Shown: piece after piece, positions 7,257 through 13,377 of the stretch
Layout: each line of letters starts with the position of its first letter
Position numbering within the stretch: the first letter of the stretch is position 1
Assembly (NCBI GenBank): GCA_964540025.1
Contig: CAZIKQ010000041.1
Span: forward strand, 1-16,308
DNA: 16,308 nucleotides
Reading direction: 5' to 3'
Source of the DNA: RGIG250 sp964540025
GTDB taxonomy: Bacteria; Bacillota; Negativicutes; Selenomonadales; Selenomonadaceae
Made by a program: the position numbers and the translations under genes
The notes under the pieces: generated by a model
What the model saw: the letters and a program-made list of their open reading frames with translations, nothing else
Databases searched by the model: none
What the model was told of the DNA's origin: nothing

Positions 7257-8438
7257 TCAGGACTTATTATAGACCAGCTTACCTCTCACAATAGTCTTTT
7301 GTATATCAGCCGCATTCTTAAAGATGGTAATATCAGCCCGCTTGCCCGGCGTCAGCGAGCCGCATTTCCCATAAATGCCCAGGCTCTTAGCCGGGGTCTT
7401 AGTGGCGCACCGCACCGCCGCCGCTACGCCGCAGCCAGTATTGGCCGTGAAATTAGCGATAGCTCTGTCCATAGTCAGAACGCTACCGGCAATAGTGCCG
7501 TCAGCTAAGGTAGCAGACTGTCCCTTTACAAATACTCTTTGACCGCCAAGCTCCGACTCTCCATCCGGGAGACCGGTAGCCCGGATGGAGTCCGTGACCA
7601 GAATGATCTGTCTCCCCTGCTTCATCCGCCAAATAAGCCGTTGAGTGACGGAATGAAGATGAATATTGTCGCAGATCATCTCACAGTCAGAATCAGTGTC
7701 CAGGGCGGCCCCCACCAGACCGGGAGTACGGTGATGAAAGGGATCCATTCCATTAAAAATATGAGTCAAGTGAGTCAGACCGTATTGGAGTATCGCCCGC
7801 CGGGCCAGATTGTAATCGGCGGTGCTATGCCCCATGGATACCACGATTCCCGCCCGGTTGCAATTATCCACGAAGCTGTAGTCTCCGTGAAGCTCCTCCG
7901 GGGCCAGGGTCAGCAGGCGGATAACATCCTTATAAGGAGCGATCTTTGCCCAATCCGGCGGCTGAACATAATCCCGCTTCTGGGCGCCACAGCGGTCCCG
8001 GCTGATAAAAGGCCCCTCCATATTGGCGCCGATGATCGCCGCCCCCTGAACCTCACGCCCCATCATTACCCGCACATTGTCCAACGCCCGGTTAATATGC
8101 TCGAAATCATAGGTCGTCGTGGTGGGCAGAAAAGACGTGACTCCGGTAGACGCCTGATGACGGCTGATGGTTTCCAATGCTTCCGGGGTAGCGTCCATCG
8201 TATCGCAGCCCATCGCTCCGTGAATATGCACGTTGATGAAGCCGGGAGAAACGTAACCGCCCTCAGCGTCGATTACGTTATCCATGGCTCCGACAGCCCC
8301 GGCCGTCATCTGTCCTTCAGGAACTATAGACTCTATTATTCCCGTATCCTCACGAAAAATCAGCGCCTTATGATCCTCTACCGCGAAGCCGCCCTGATCG
8401 TTTGGAACGATCAACCGGCCGTTTATTATGACAGTCAT
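7257..8438 (-). CDS. nagA: N-acetylglucosamine-6-phosphate deacetylase
   Basis: This enzyme removes acetate from GlcNAc-6-phosphate to give glucosamine-6-phosphate in the cytoplasm, used in amino sugar catabolism and cell wall recycling. It is an amidohydrolase of 393 residues, the normal size. Visible sites are HIHG at residues 71-74, the metal-ligand Glu in NMEGPFIS, His in MGHS and in THIFNGMDPFHHR, and the catalytic Asp in LVTDSI. The usual FID before the HxH pair is FIN here, a change also tolerated in this family. The ATG at 8438 overlaps the nagB stop by one base (TAATG), which points to translational coupling in a nagB-nagA operon. It ends about 75 bp before the ileS promoter, with no strong terminator seen. 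Confidence 0.95.
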   Translation of the reverse strand: MTVIINGRLIVPNDQGGFAVEDHKALIFREDTGIIESIVPEGQMTAGAVGAMDNVIDAEGGYVSPGFINVHIHGAMGCDTMDATPEALETISRHQASTGVTSFLPTTTTYDFEHINRALDNVRVMMGREVQGAAIIGANMEGPFISRDRCGAQKRDYVQPPDWAKIAPYKDVIRLLTLAPEELHGDYSFVDNCNRAGIVVSMGHSTADYNLARRAILQYGLTHLTHIFNGMDPFHHRTPGLVGAALDTDSDCEMICDNIHLHSVTQRLIWRMKQGRQIILVTDSIRATGLPDGESELGGQRVFVKGQSATLADGTIAGSVLTMDRAIANFTANTGCGVAAAVRCATKTPAKSLGIYGKCGSLTPGKRADITIFKNAADIQKTIVRGKLVYNKS

Positions 8439-9169
8439 TACTCCTGCTCCAGTCTGGCTGCCGCCGCCCTGTCAGCAATTATTATCACATGACGATGAAG
8501 CTGCAATATAGATGCCGGAGCCTGCGGCGTTATATCTCCGGTCATTTTTCCCAAGGCCACGGTCTTGGCCGCGCCGCTGGCCAAAAGAATAAGTCCCCTG
8601 GCAAACATGATTTCCCGTATCCCCATACTGATTGCCCAATGGGGCATATCCTTCGGATTAGCAAAAAAATGGCAATTGGCGTTTCTGGTTACCTCCGAAA
8701 GCTCAACCACATGAGTTTCCGGAACAAAGGCATCTCCCGGTTCATTAAAACCAATATGAGCATTTGCTCCAATGCCAAGCACCATCAAATCTATACCGCC
8801 CCACTCCTTTATTGTCTGGGAATACCGGGCGCACTCGCTCAAAATATCCACGGCCATTCCATCGGGTATCAGGGTATTTTCCGGCTTTATTCCCAGTTCG
8901 TCAAAAAGGTGCTTGCGCATGAACCCGTGATAACTGTCCGGGCTCTCTGATGAAACGCCGATATACTCATCAACATTGACGGTCTTTACTTTGGAAAAAT
9001 CCACTTCTCCTCTTTTTCCTGCCTCCACCAGCCGCTTGTACAAACCTATGGGGGACGCACCGCAGGCAAGCCCGAGAACGCTGTCCGGTTTGTTTTTCAC
9101 CTGATCTACAACAAGGGCGGCGGCCAGATCGCTCATCTCATCATACGATTCCATTATCCGGATATCCAT
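8438..9169 (-). CDS. nagB: Glucosamine-6-phosphate deaminase
   Basis: This enzyme converts glucosamine-6-phosphate to fructose-6-phosphate and ammonia, sending amino sugars into glycolysis. It is 243 residues long, typical of the Firmicutes form without the C-terminal allosteric part of the E. coli enzyme. The phosphate-binding loop GLACGASPIGLY, the catalytic Asp67 in NVDEY, His138 and Glu143 in GIGANAHIGFNEP, and the later RNANCHFF segment are visible. Asn136 stands where E. coli has Asp141, as in other Gram-positive NagB proteins. The frame is open upstream to 9247, but the ATG at 9169 with GGAGG 5 nt before it is clearly the start. It is the first gene of nagB-nagA and is transcribed away from deoC. 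Confidence 0.95.
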   Translation of the reverse strand: MDIRIMESYDEMSDLAAALVVDQVKNKPDSVLGLACGASPIGLYKRLVEAGKRGEVDFSKVKTVNVDEYIGVSSESPDSYHGFMRKHLFDELGIKPENTLIPDGMAVDILSECARYSQTIKEWGGIDLMVLGIGANAHIGFNEPGDAFVPETHVVELSEVTRNANCHFFANPKDMPHWAISMGIREIMFARGLILLASGAAKTVALGKMTGDITPQAPASILQLHRHVIIIADRAAAARLEQE

Positions 9170-9188
9170 ACTTTCCTCCAAAACATAG

Positions 9189-9211
9189 CGGTTGATATTG
9201 ATATCAAACCG
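9189..9211. promoter_or_regulatory. Candidate operator in front of nagB
   Basis: An imperfect inverted repeat, CGGTT-GATAT-TG-ATATC-A-AACCG, with one extra base in one arm lies 20 bp upstream of the nagB start. It falls just downstream of a plausible minus-strand promoter (TGTATA at 9246-9241, 17 bp, TATATT at 9223-9218), where a repressor operator would be expected. No regulator gene for it is present in the window, so the role is inferred. Confidence 0.4.
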
Positions 9212-9258
9212 ATATAAAATATAGGAATGTAATCTTACCCTATACACAAAATAATACC

Positions 9259-9288
9259 TTGCGCAGGTTTACTCTATGCGGGTATATT
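9259..9288 (+). promoter_or_regulatory. Promoter of deoC
   Basis: TTGCGC (9259-9264) and TATATT (9283-9288) are separated by 18 bp. Transcription would start near 9295, leaving a short leader with the GAGAGGAAAA ribosome site before the deoC ATG at 9314. Confidence 0.55.
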
Positions 9289-9313
9289 ATATCAGAACAG
9301 AGAGGAAAATAAC

Positions 9314-9979
9314 ATGAAAGCTTCAGATATTCTTGCGAAAATTGACCATACTTTGCTGTCGGCCACGGCCACCGCTCAGCAGATAGACACCCTCTGTGAA
9401 GAGGCGATTGCCTGTAATACAGCGGCAGTCTGTATTCCGCCCTGCTACGTCGGCTACGCTGCCCAGAAATACGGGAAGAAACTAAAAATAGCTACGGTCA
9501 TCGGCTTCCCCCTTGGCTATGACACCACTATCTCAAAAGTCGTCAGCGCCCGCCAGGCCATCAGTGACGGAGCTGACGAGGTGGACATGGTTCTTAATAT
9601 CTCTGCGCTGAAAAATGGAAACGCTGAATATGTGACACAGGAAATTGCCGCTGTAAAATCTGTCGTAGGCGAAAAAATCCTCAAGGTGATCATCGAAGCC
9701 TGCTACCTGACGGAAAATGAGAAGATCACAGCCTGCAAGTGCGTCACTGAGGGCGGCGCCGACTTTATCAAAACCTCCACCGGCTTCGGCAGCGGCGGAG
9801 CCACCCACGAGGATGTACGGCTGATGGCCGCCAACATCGGCCCAAAGGTGAAAATAAAAGCCGCCGGCGGCATATCCACCGTAGATGACATGAAAAAATA
9901 CATAGAAGAAGGCTGTAGCCGCATCGGCGCCAGCCGGGCAGTAAAGCTGCTGAAAGACATAATCAGCGAGGATGTTTGA
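9314..9979 (+). CDS. deoC: Deoxyribose-phosphate aldolase
   Basis: This enzyme cleaves 2-deoxyribose-5-phosphate to glyceraldehyde-3-phosphate and acetaldehyde, the last step of deoxynucleoside catabolism. It is a class I TIM-barrel aldolase of 221 residues, the usual length. IDHTLL at the N-terminus, Asp91 in EVDMVLNI, the Schiff-base Lys153 in FIKTSTGF and the assisting Lys182 in IKAAGGI are all in place. The ATG at 9314 follows GAGAGGAAAA by a few bases. No other deo gene accompanies it here. The frame immediately after it is a short, apparently broken coding fragment, so a former partner gene may have been lost when the accessory region arrived. Confidence 0.96.
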   Translation: MKASDILAKIDHTLLSATATAQQIDTLCEEAIACNTAAVCIPPCYVGYAAQKYGKKLKIATVIGFPLGYDTTISKVVSARQAISDGADEVDMVLNISALKNGNAEYVTQEIAAVKSVVGEKILKVIIEACYLTENEKITACKCVTEGGADFIKTSTGFGSGGATHEDVRLMAANIGPKVKIKAAGGISTVDDMKKYIEEGCSRIGASRAVKLLKDIISEDV

Positions 9980-9982
9980 ACC

Positions 9983-10063
9983 ATGAATATAACCGAAATC
10001 ATCAAAGGCAGAAACGCCCGCGAAGGTAAACTGGTAAATCTAATCGAGCATCATGCTGTCTGA
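9983..10063 (+). pseudogene. Short open frame after deoC, possibly a truncated gene start
   Basis: An ATG 3 bp after the deoC stop opens a 26-codon frame that begins MNITEIIKGRNAREG and stops at 10061-10063. Its codon choice resembles deoC and it has the look of a protein N-terminus, but I do not recognise the family. It may be the remaining start of a deoC-operon gene cut by the insertion that begins about here, or it may be chance. Confidence is low. Confidence 0.3.
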
Positions 10064-10144
10064 TTCTAGCTTTTTCGCTGGTGCAAGTTCAGAAAGCGGT
10101 AGCATTATCTTTTCAAATGTGCCGGGCTTGAATACAGCAGAATC
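10040..10144 (-). pseudogene. Coding-like remnant behind the toxin gene
   Basis: In the same frame as the toxin, directly after its stop, 34 sense codons follow (starting DSAVFKPGTFEKIMLPLSEL) before a TAG at 10042-10040. There is no start codon near its beginning. The composition is protein-like, so it may be the tail of a lost gene fused behind the toxin, or the toxin stop may be a local mutation. I do not recognise the family. Confidence 0.25.
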
Positions 10145-10633
10145 TTACTCAACATTTAGTTGCCTTTCAAGGCCGCTATAAATCTTAAACACGTCAGGAA
10201 AAATAACCTTTGCTCCCCGCTTTGCCATGCCCAGGACCTTGCGAGCATTTTTTACCACGTCTGCCGCTATGCGGTCATCTATTCGTATGGGCTGGTTATT
10301 CTTATCTATGTACGCGGTCAGATACTTCTCTGTCGCCGGACACATATTTTGGATAAGGAAGGCAGTGCGTCTGCCTAATACTGTTCCGAAACTGATGGTA
10401 TTGCATTTGCCGTATTTCTGAATTTTCTTTTCCTCGATCTGCTTGAACTTCTCATACTTTGAAGAAATCGGAACAATCCAATAGATTTCCGGTACTTTAG
10501 AATCAGGAAACGCAAAGAAACAAGGACGGCTGTGCGGAACACCGTCAATCATATCCTTGTTTTTCATCAGTTTATCGTCTGGAAAGTCGAGATAATATTG
10601 ATCAGATAAAAAATACAATTGAGCTTGTGCCAT
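10145..10633 (-). CDS. Type III toxin-antitoxin toxin, CptN/ToxN-like endoribonuclease
   Basis: A 162-residue protein that resembles toxins of type III systems (ToxN/AbiQ, TenpN, CptN), most like the CptIN branch. Such toxins are sequence-specific endoribonucleases held inactive by a repeated small RNA; several act as abortive-infection phage defences. The stretch IYWIVPISSKYEKF parallels the PLTSPKK segment of ToxN, which carries active-site residues, and KYGKCNTISFG, AFLIQNMCP and KVIFPDV look like conserved family blocks. The ATG at 10633 has GGGAGGG about 9 nt upstream; an earlier in-frame ATG at 10756 would translate through the antitoxin repeats. The upstream order (promoter, two repeats, terminator, toxin) fits the type III layout. 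The family call is from recall and architecture. Confidence 0.8.
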   Translation of the reverse strand: MAQAQLYFLSDQYYLDFPDDKLMKNKDMIDGVPHSRPCFFAFPDSKVPEIYWIVPISSKYEKFKQIEEKKIQKYGKCNTISFGTVLGRRTAFLIQNMCPATEKYLTAYIDKNNQPIRIDDRIAADVVKNARKVLGMAKRGAKVIFPDVFKIYSGLERQLNVE

Positions 10634-10657
10634 AAGGCAGACCCTCCCGTACAGAAA

Positions 10658-10687
10658 GTAACGCCCTGCCTTTCGACAGGGCGTTAC
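10658..10687 (-). terminator. Terminator between antitoxin repeats and toxin gene
   Basis: An 11-bp perfect stem (GTAACGCCCTG with CAGGGCGTTAC) and an 8-nt loop are followed on the minus strand by TTTCTGT. The T-run is weak, so some readthrough into the toxin is expected. Type III loci use this device to make more antitoxin RNA than toxin mRNA. Confidence 0.8.
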
Positions 10688-10810
10688 AAACATTTTAATC
10701 CCGAACACTTGTAAGCCGCATATCGGGGAGCGAACACTATTTGTAGTCCTGACCATTTATAAGCCGCATATCAGGAAGCGAACACTATTTTGCAGGCATC
10801 TCTACCTTCT
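10688..10810 (-). ncRNA. Type III antitoxin RNA precursor (CptI/ToxI-like)
   Basis: The transcript from the promoter at 10845-10817 would start near 10810 and carry two tandem repeats (10790-10743 and 10742-10696) plus a few bases of a third before the terminator. Each unit begins AAATAGTGTTCGCT and can fold a hairpin whose stem is six bases in the first repeat and five in the second, around an 18-nt loop starting TATGCGGCTTA. In this class the toxin itself cuts the precursor at A-rich repeat borders, and each unit binds toxin as a pseudoknot; the AAAT at every border fits that. The pseudoknot is inferred, not shown. Confidence 0.75.
10696..10790 (-). repeat. Two tandem 47-48 nt antitoxin repeats
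   Basis: Unit 1 spans 10790-10743 (48 nt) and unit 2 spans 10742-10696 (47 nt). Over the first 44 positions they differ at only six (15, 18, 32, 35, 38 and 41). Positions 18 and 41 pair with each other in the predicted stem and change together (T-A to C-G). A third unit starts (AAAT) at 10695 but diverges into the terminator. Confidence 0.9.
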
Positions 10811-10816
10811 GCTGTC

Positions 10817-10845
10817 ATTTTACGCAACGTTAGAATTTATGTCAA
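10817..10845 (-). promoter_or_regulatory. Promoter of the antitoxin-toxin transcript
   Basis: On the minus strand a perfect TTGACA (10845-10840) and TAAAAT (10822-10817) are exactly 17 bp apart. This is one of the strongest promoters in the window, fitting high constitutive antitoxin RNA synthesis. Confidence 0.85.
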
Positions 10846-10869
10846 TACCTTTTTGCTCAACATAAATTG

Positions 10870-11000
10870 ACAACAATTGAGCCGACACTATAACGAAACG
10901 TACAATGCCAGAAAGGTACCGCAGGTTGACAATTGAATGACTGTCCGAGCGACTATAACTTCAAGGAAGTAGCCATGACAATAGCGCACCAAGGAGTGAA
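10870..11000. other. Unassigned stretch upstream of the recombinase remnant
   Basis: Nothing firm is seen here. One plus-strand frame (10930-11022) reads through 30 codons, including DYNFKEVAMTIAHQGVKWN, with no usable start. It may be another fragment of the same decayed element. Confidence 0.3.
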
Positions 11001-11340
11001 ATGGAATGCAACTACACAACACTGACCAGGGAACTTGTCTGTCAAAAGCTGCTTCAGAAAAAAAGAACGCAAGCGCACACCGAGTTGGATTGGATCATCA
11101 AGAAGCTCTGTGAATCATTTACTACGGAGCATATATCTGGCGAAAACGTTGATACGCTACCTGCTGGTTATGAGCATGCACAAACAGTCAATCTATTTTT
11201 ACGCCAAAACCTCTTATACCAACTTTAAGCAAGACACAGCAAAGGGTAACCGCTTTCTGGAGCTTGCAAAGAAGTACATTAACTTCTCCAAGCTGACCAC
11301 ACCGATGTTAAACAAATTTATTAACAGAATTATTGTCCGT
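11001..11340 (+). pseudogene. Decayed C-terminal remnant of a large serine recombinase
   Basis: Two frames together resemble the end of a transposon-type large serine recombinase. The first (to about 11180) reads QKLLQKKRTQAHTELDWIIK and continues with SGENVDTLPAGYEHAQ, like the coiled-coil segment ELDxIIKKLYExF...LLAGYE. The second (about 11200-11337) reads NRFLELAKKYINFSKLTTPM followed by LNKFINRIIV, like the DUF4368-type C-terminal domain. The shift between frames, a missing catalytic and zinc-ribbon part, and the loss of the sequence after IIV show that it is dead. It suggests that a conjugative or mobilisable element once inserted here and partly brought in the accessory genes. The exact upstream end cannot be placed. 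Confidence 0.65.
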
Positions 11341-11343
11341 CTC

Positions 11344-11823
11344 TTAACACTCTCCATAGTATTTTCCCGTTGCCGCGTCCGCTCGGATTTTCAGCACCGC
11401 TGTCCCTTTTATCATATTCTCCGGCAAAGCTCTGTCCGAAAGAGCCGGTGTGTATTTCCTGACAATCCCTTCTAAAATCGTTTTCTTAGCGTCCACGTCC
11501 GTCAGCAAAGAGGCCGTCCCCTGGAGGATAACGCTCTGATAGCTTGTGTTGGTATCGCAGGGTTTTTCCGCCGGATCTAGCAGCAGACTCTTCATCTCGT
11601 AGACCGTCAGACAGACGGCGGGGTTTGCCTTGATGTTGCCGATTTTCTGCCCAGCCGGAAGACCATGGACATAGACGGCTCCCTCCTGATACAGAAAATG
11701 CACCGGCGTCACATAGGGTGTACCGTCTGCGTTGACGGTTGCGAGGCTGGCCACCTCCGCCCTGTCCAACAAACTGTCGATCTGCCGCCTGTTCAACTGG
11801 TGGGTTTTCATTCTGTGCTGCAT
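11344..11823 (-). CDS. Pyridoxamine 5'-phosphate oxidase-fold flavoprotein (NimA-like)
   Basis: A 159-residue split-barrel flavin-binding protein of the PNPOx-like group that includes the nitroimidazole reductases (Nim). Typical blocks are EVASLATVNADGTPYVTPVHF near the N-terminus, VYVHGLPAGQKIGNIKANPAVCLTVYE in the middle and YQSVILQGTASLL afterwards, then a helical C-terminal part. Such proteins reduce or bind small aromatic substrates with FMN, but the substrate cannot be read from sequence. The ATG at 11823 has AGGAGG 9 nt upstream, inside the end of the acetyltransferase gene, and starts 4 nt after its stop, so the two are co-transcribed. A second flavoprotein of this fold lies across the divergent promoter. 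Downstream the gene abuts the recombinase remnant. Confidence 0.85.
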   Translation of the reverse strand: MQHRMKTHQLNRRQIDSLLDRAEVASLATVNADGTPYVTPVHFLYQEGAVYVHGLPAGQKIGNIKANPAVCLTVYEMKSLLLDPAEKPCDTNTSYQSVILQGTASLLTDVDAKKTILEGIVRKYTPALSDRALPENMIKGTAVLKIRADAATGKYYGEC

Positions 11824-11827
11824 TGGT

Positions 11828-12643
11828 CTATTCCTCCTGCCTATACAAAAAATTCTGATAGCTGTCCGGGACCTGGATACCGAACGTATCCTTCAACAGC
11901 GTGACAACATCCTGATTTGTCTGAAGCTCCCGCCGCTCCACCAACTTTCCACCGCGGTAAACCTTAAAGGTGTTACCCACAATCGTCAAATCGCTGTCCG
12001 ATGTAAAAATGGACACCTTCATAAACTTGTTAAACGTGGAATCCGGGTGCTTCTCGCAGTAAAACGAGGGCATAACGAAGTCCGCGTCAATCTGGATTTC
12101 CTCGGTAAAGCCCAGCATGGGTTTCCAGTCCTTTCCGGCCTCCTTCTGCGTCAATACCCAGCCGAAAAACGGATCTTTCTGATAGCGGTATTCGCTGATA
12201 CCATCGGTCTGTACCAGCCCTTCCACGAGTTCCAGCGGACAGCGGGGAGATTCTCTGCGGACGCCCACATCACAGACGTAGCCTCTGCTCTCCAGCTCCA
12301 CCACCAAAATTCTGTGACGGCGCATTTGAATATCCCCCGGCTCGTCCATAAAGCGGCCCGCATACTGCGTGACTGAGTACCCCAGGCTTTTCAGCAGGTA
12401 ACAGAACAGCCCTTGCAGTTCAAAGCAATAACCGCCGCGCCGGTTCACAATGATTTTCTGGAACAGCGCCCCGGCCTCCAGGTTCAGGGGCACGCCGTTA
12501 ATCAGGTCAAGGTTTTCGTAAGGGATGTGTAAAAGGTGTTGCCGGTGCATGGCGGCGAGGTGTTCCAGCATCGGCTTTGTGCCGCCGCGGTAATCTATTC
12601 TGTCAAGGTAGTGGCTGATTTGGCTATCCGTAAAAAGCGCCAT
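11828..12643 (-). CDS. nat: Arylamine N-acetyltransferase
   Basis: This enzyme transfers acetyl from acetyl-CoA to arylamines, hydrazines or hydroxylamines and can inactivate aromatic drugs; some bacterial members have biosynthetic roles. The 271 residues match the family length. The Cys-His-Asp triad is complete: Cys73 in RRGGYCFELQ, His110 in RRHRILVV and Asp125 in CDVGVR. The early HIPYENLD block is also typical. The frame is open upstream to 12715, but the ATG at 12643 with AAGGAG 9 nt before it is preferred. It is the first gene of a two-gene operon with the flavoprotein behind it, transcribed from one side of the palindrome at 12730-12770. Together with the two flavoproteins it suggests handling of a nitrogenous aromatic compound. 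Confidence 0.93.
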   Translation of the reverse strand: MALFTDSQISHYLDRIDYRGGTKPMLEHLAAMHRQHLLHIPYENLDLINGVPLNLEAGALFQKIIVNRRGGYCFELQGLFCYLLKSLGYSVTQYAGRFMDEPGDIQMRRHRILVVELESRGYVCDVGVRRESPRCPLELVEGLVQTDGISEYRYQKDPFFGWVLTQKEAGKDWKPMLGFTEEIQIDADFVMPSFYCEKHPDSTFNKFMKVSIFTSDSDLTIVGNTFKVYRGGKLVERRELQTNQDVVTLLKDTFGIQVPDSYQNFLYRQEE

Positions 12644-12729
12644 AGCTACAGGCTCCTTTTCATGCAAAGATAAGAGATGTAATATCAATTTATCCCAAAA
12701 TCGTCTCTCCAACAAGGGCCGGTTTCTAA

Positions 12730-12770
12730 AATTTTAATGGATACAGTTTCAAACTGTATCCATTAAAATT
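12730..12770. promoter_or_regulatory. 41-bp palindromic divergent operator-promoter
   Basis: Two perfect 20-base arms surround a single C at 12750. Each arm contains GATACAGTTT (12740-12749 on plus, 12760-12751 on minus) and ends in TAAAAT. On either strand ATACAG and TAAAAT are exactly 17 bp apart, so each half can serve as the promoter of its own gene: nat to the left, the flavoprotein at 12847 to the right. The -35 is far from TTGACA, which suggests the promoters need an activator. The same GATACAGTTT lies in the mocR promoter. Confidence 0.75.
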
Positions 12771-12846
12771 ACTGTGACTGTCCCTTTTTCTATGGGCGCT
12801 TTTGTGATACCATCATCAAAAGTGATTCACAAGGAGGCTGACACCT

Positions 12847-13326
12847 ATGAGAAGAAAAGACCGGGAAATCAAGTGTCTTGACGACGTTTTTTCCGTTGTG
12901 AAAAACTGCTCTGTGGTTCATGTGGCCATGATAGATGACGGCAAGCCCTATGTGGTCGCGCTCAACTTTGGCTTTGAGCGGCAGGGCGACAGCCTGATTC
13001 TTTACCTGCACAGCGCTCAAGAAGGAAAGAAAATGGACATTCTGCGGAAAAATCCCAATGTGTATTTTCAGATGGAGTGCGTTAATGAATTTATCCGGGG
13101 GACGCGGGAAAATCCTTGCAGCTACTGCTGGCGGTTTGACAGCGTGATGGGCAGCGGGCAGGTGGAGTTCATCGCAGACGAGGTGGAGAAAAGGCACGCG
13201 CTGAACCGGATAATTCAACACCTCGACAAAACGGAAGAAGAATTTGATTTTCCGGCGCAGAGGCTCTCACGTACCTGCGTCTATCGTATTGTATCGGACG
13301 ATATTACCGGGAAACACCATGAGTAA
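12847..13326 (+). CDS. Pyridoxamine 5'-phosphate oxidase-fold flavoprotein (NimA-like)
   Basis: A 159-residue split-barrel protein of the same broad fold as the one at 11344-11823, but clearly a different subgroup. It begins MRRKDREIKCLDDVFSVVKN, followed by SVVHVAMIDDGKPYVVALNFGF, LYLHSAQEGKKMDILRKNPNV and VMGSGQVEFIADEVEKRHAL, a pattern typical of Nim-type FMN-binding proteins. The ATG has AGGAGG 9 nt upstream. It is a single-gene unit: its promoter is the right half of the palindrome at 12730-12770, and a strong hairpin terminator follows within 16 bp of its stop. The C-terminus is rich in Arg and His. Its substrate is unknown. Confidence 0.87.
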   Translation: MRRKDREIKCLDDVFSVVKNCSVVHVAMIDDGKPYVVALNFGFERQGDSLILYLHSAQEGKKMDILRKNPNVYFQMECVNEFIRGTRENPCSYCWRFDSVMGSGQVEFIADEVEKRHALNRIIQHLDKTEEEFDFPAQRLSRTCVYRIVSDDITGKHHE

Positions 13327-13341
13327 ATCAGCGGCAAACGA

Positions 13342-13377
13342 CGGGCCGGCCTTTTATAAAGGTCGGCCCGCCGTTTT
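13342..13377 (+). terminator. Terminator between the flavoprotein and mocR-type genes
   Basis: A 13-bp stem (13342-13354 with 13358-13370), with one G-T wobble and a 3-nt loop, is followed by CCGTTTTC. The T-run is on the plus side, so it serves the flavoprotein gene best. It lies between convergent genes. Confidence 0.8.

Noticed and set aside
10634..10756. N-terminal extension of the toxin to the ATG at 10756
   Set aside because: The extension would be encoded by the antitoxin repeat and terminator hairpin, and the ATG at 10633 has a well-placed ribosome site.
10696..10790. The two direct repeats as a minimal CRISPR array
   Set aside because: The units adjoin directly with no spacers, carry a promoter and terminator, and precede a ToxN-like gene; no cas gene is present.
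12730..12770. The 41-bp palindrome as a transcription terminator
   Set aside because: It lies between divergent genes where none is needed, has no T-run after either arm, and its half-site recurs in the mocR-type promoter.
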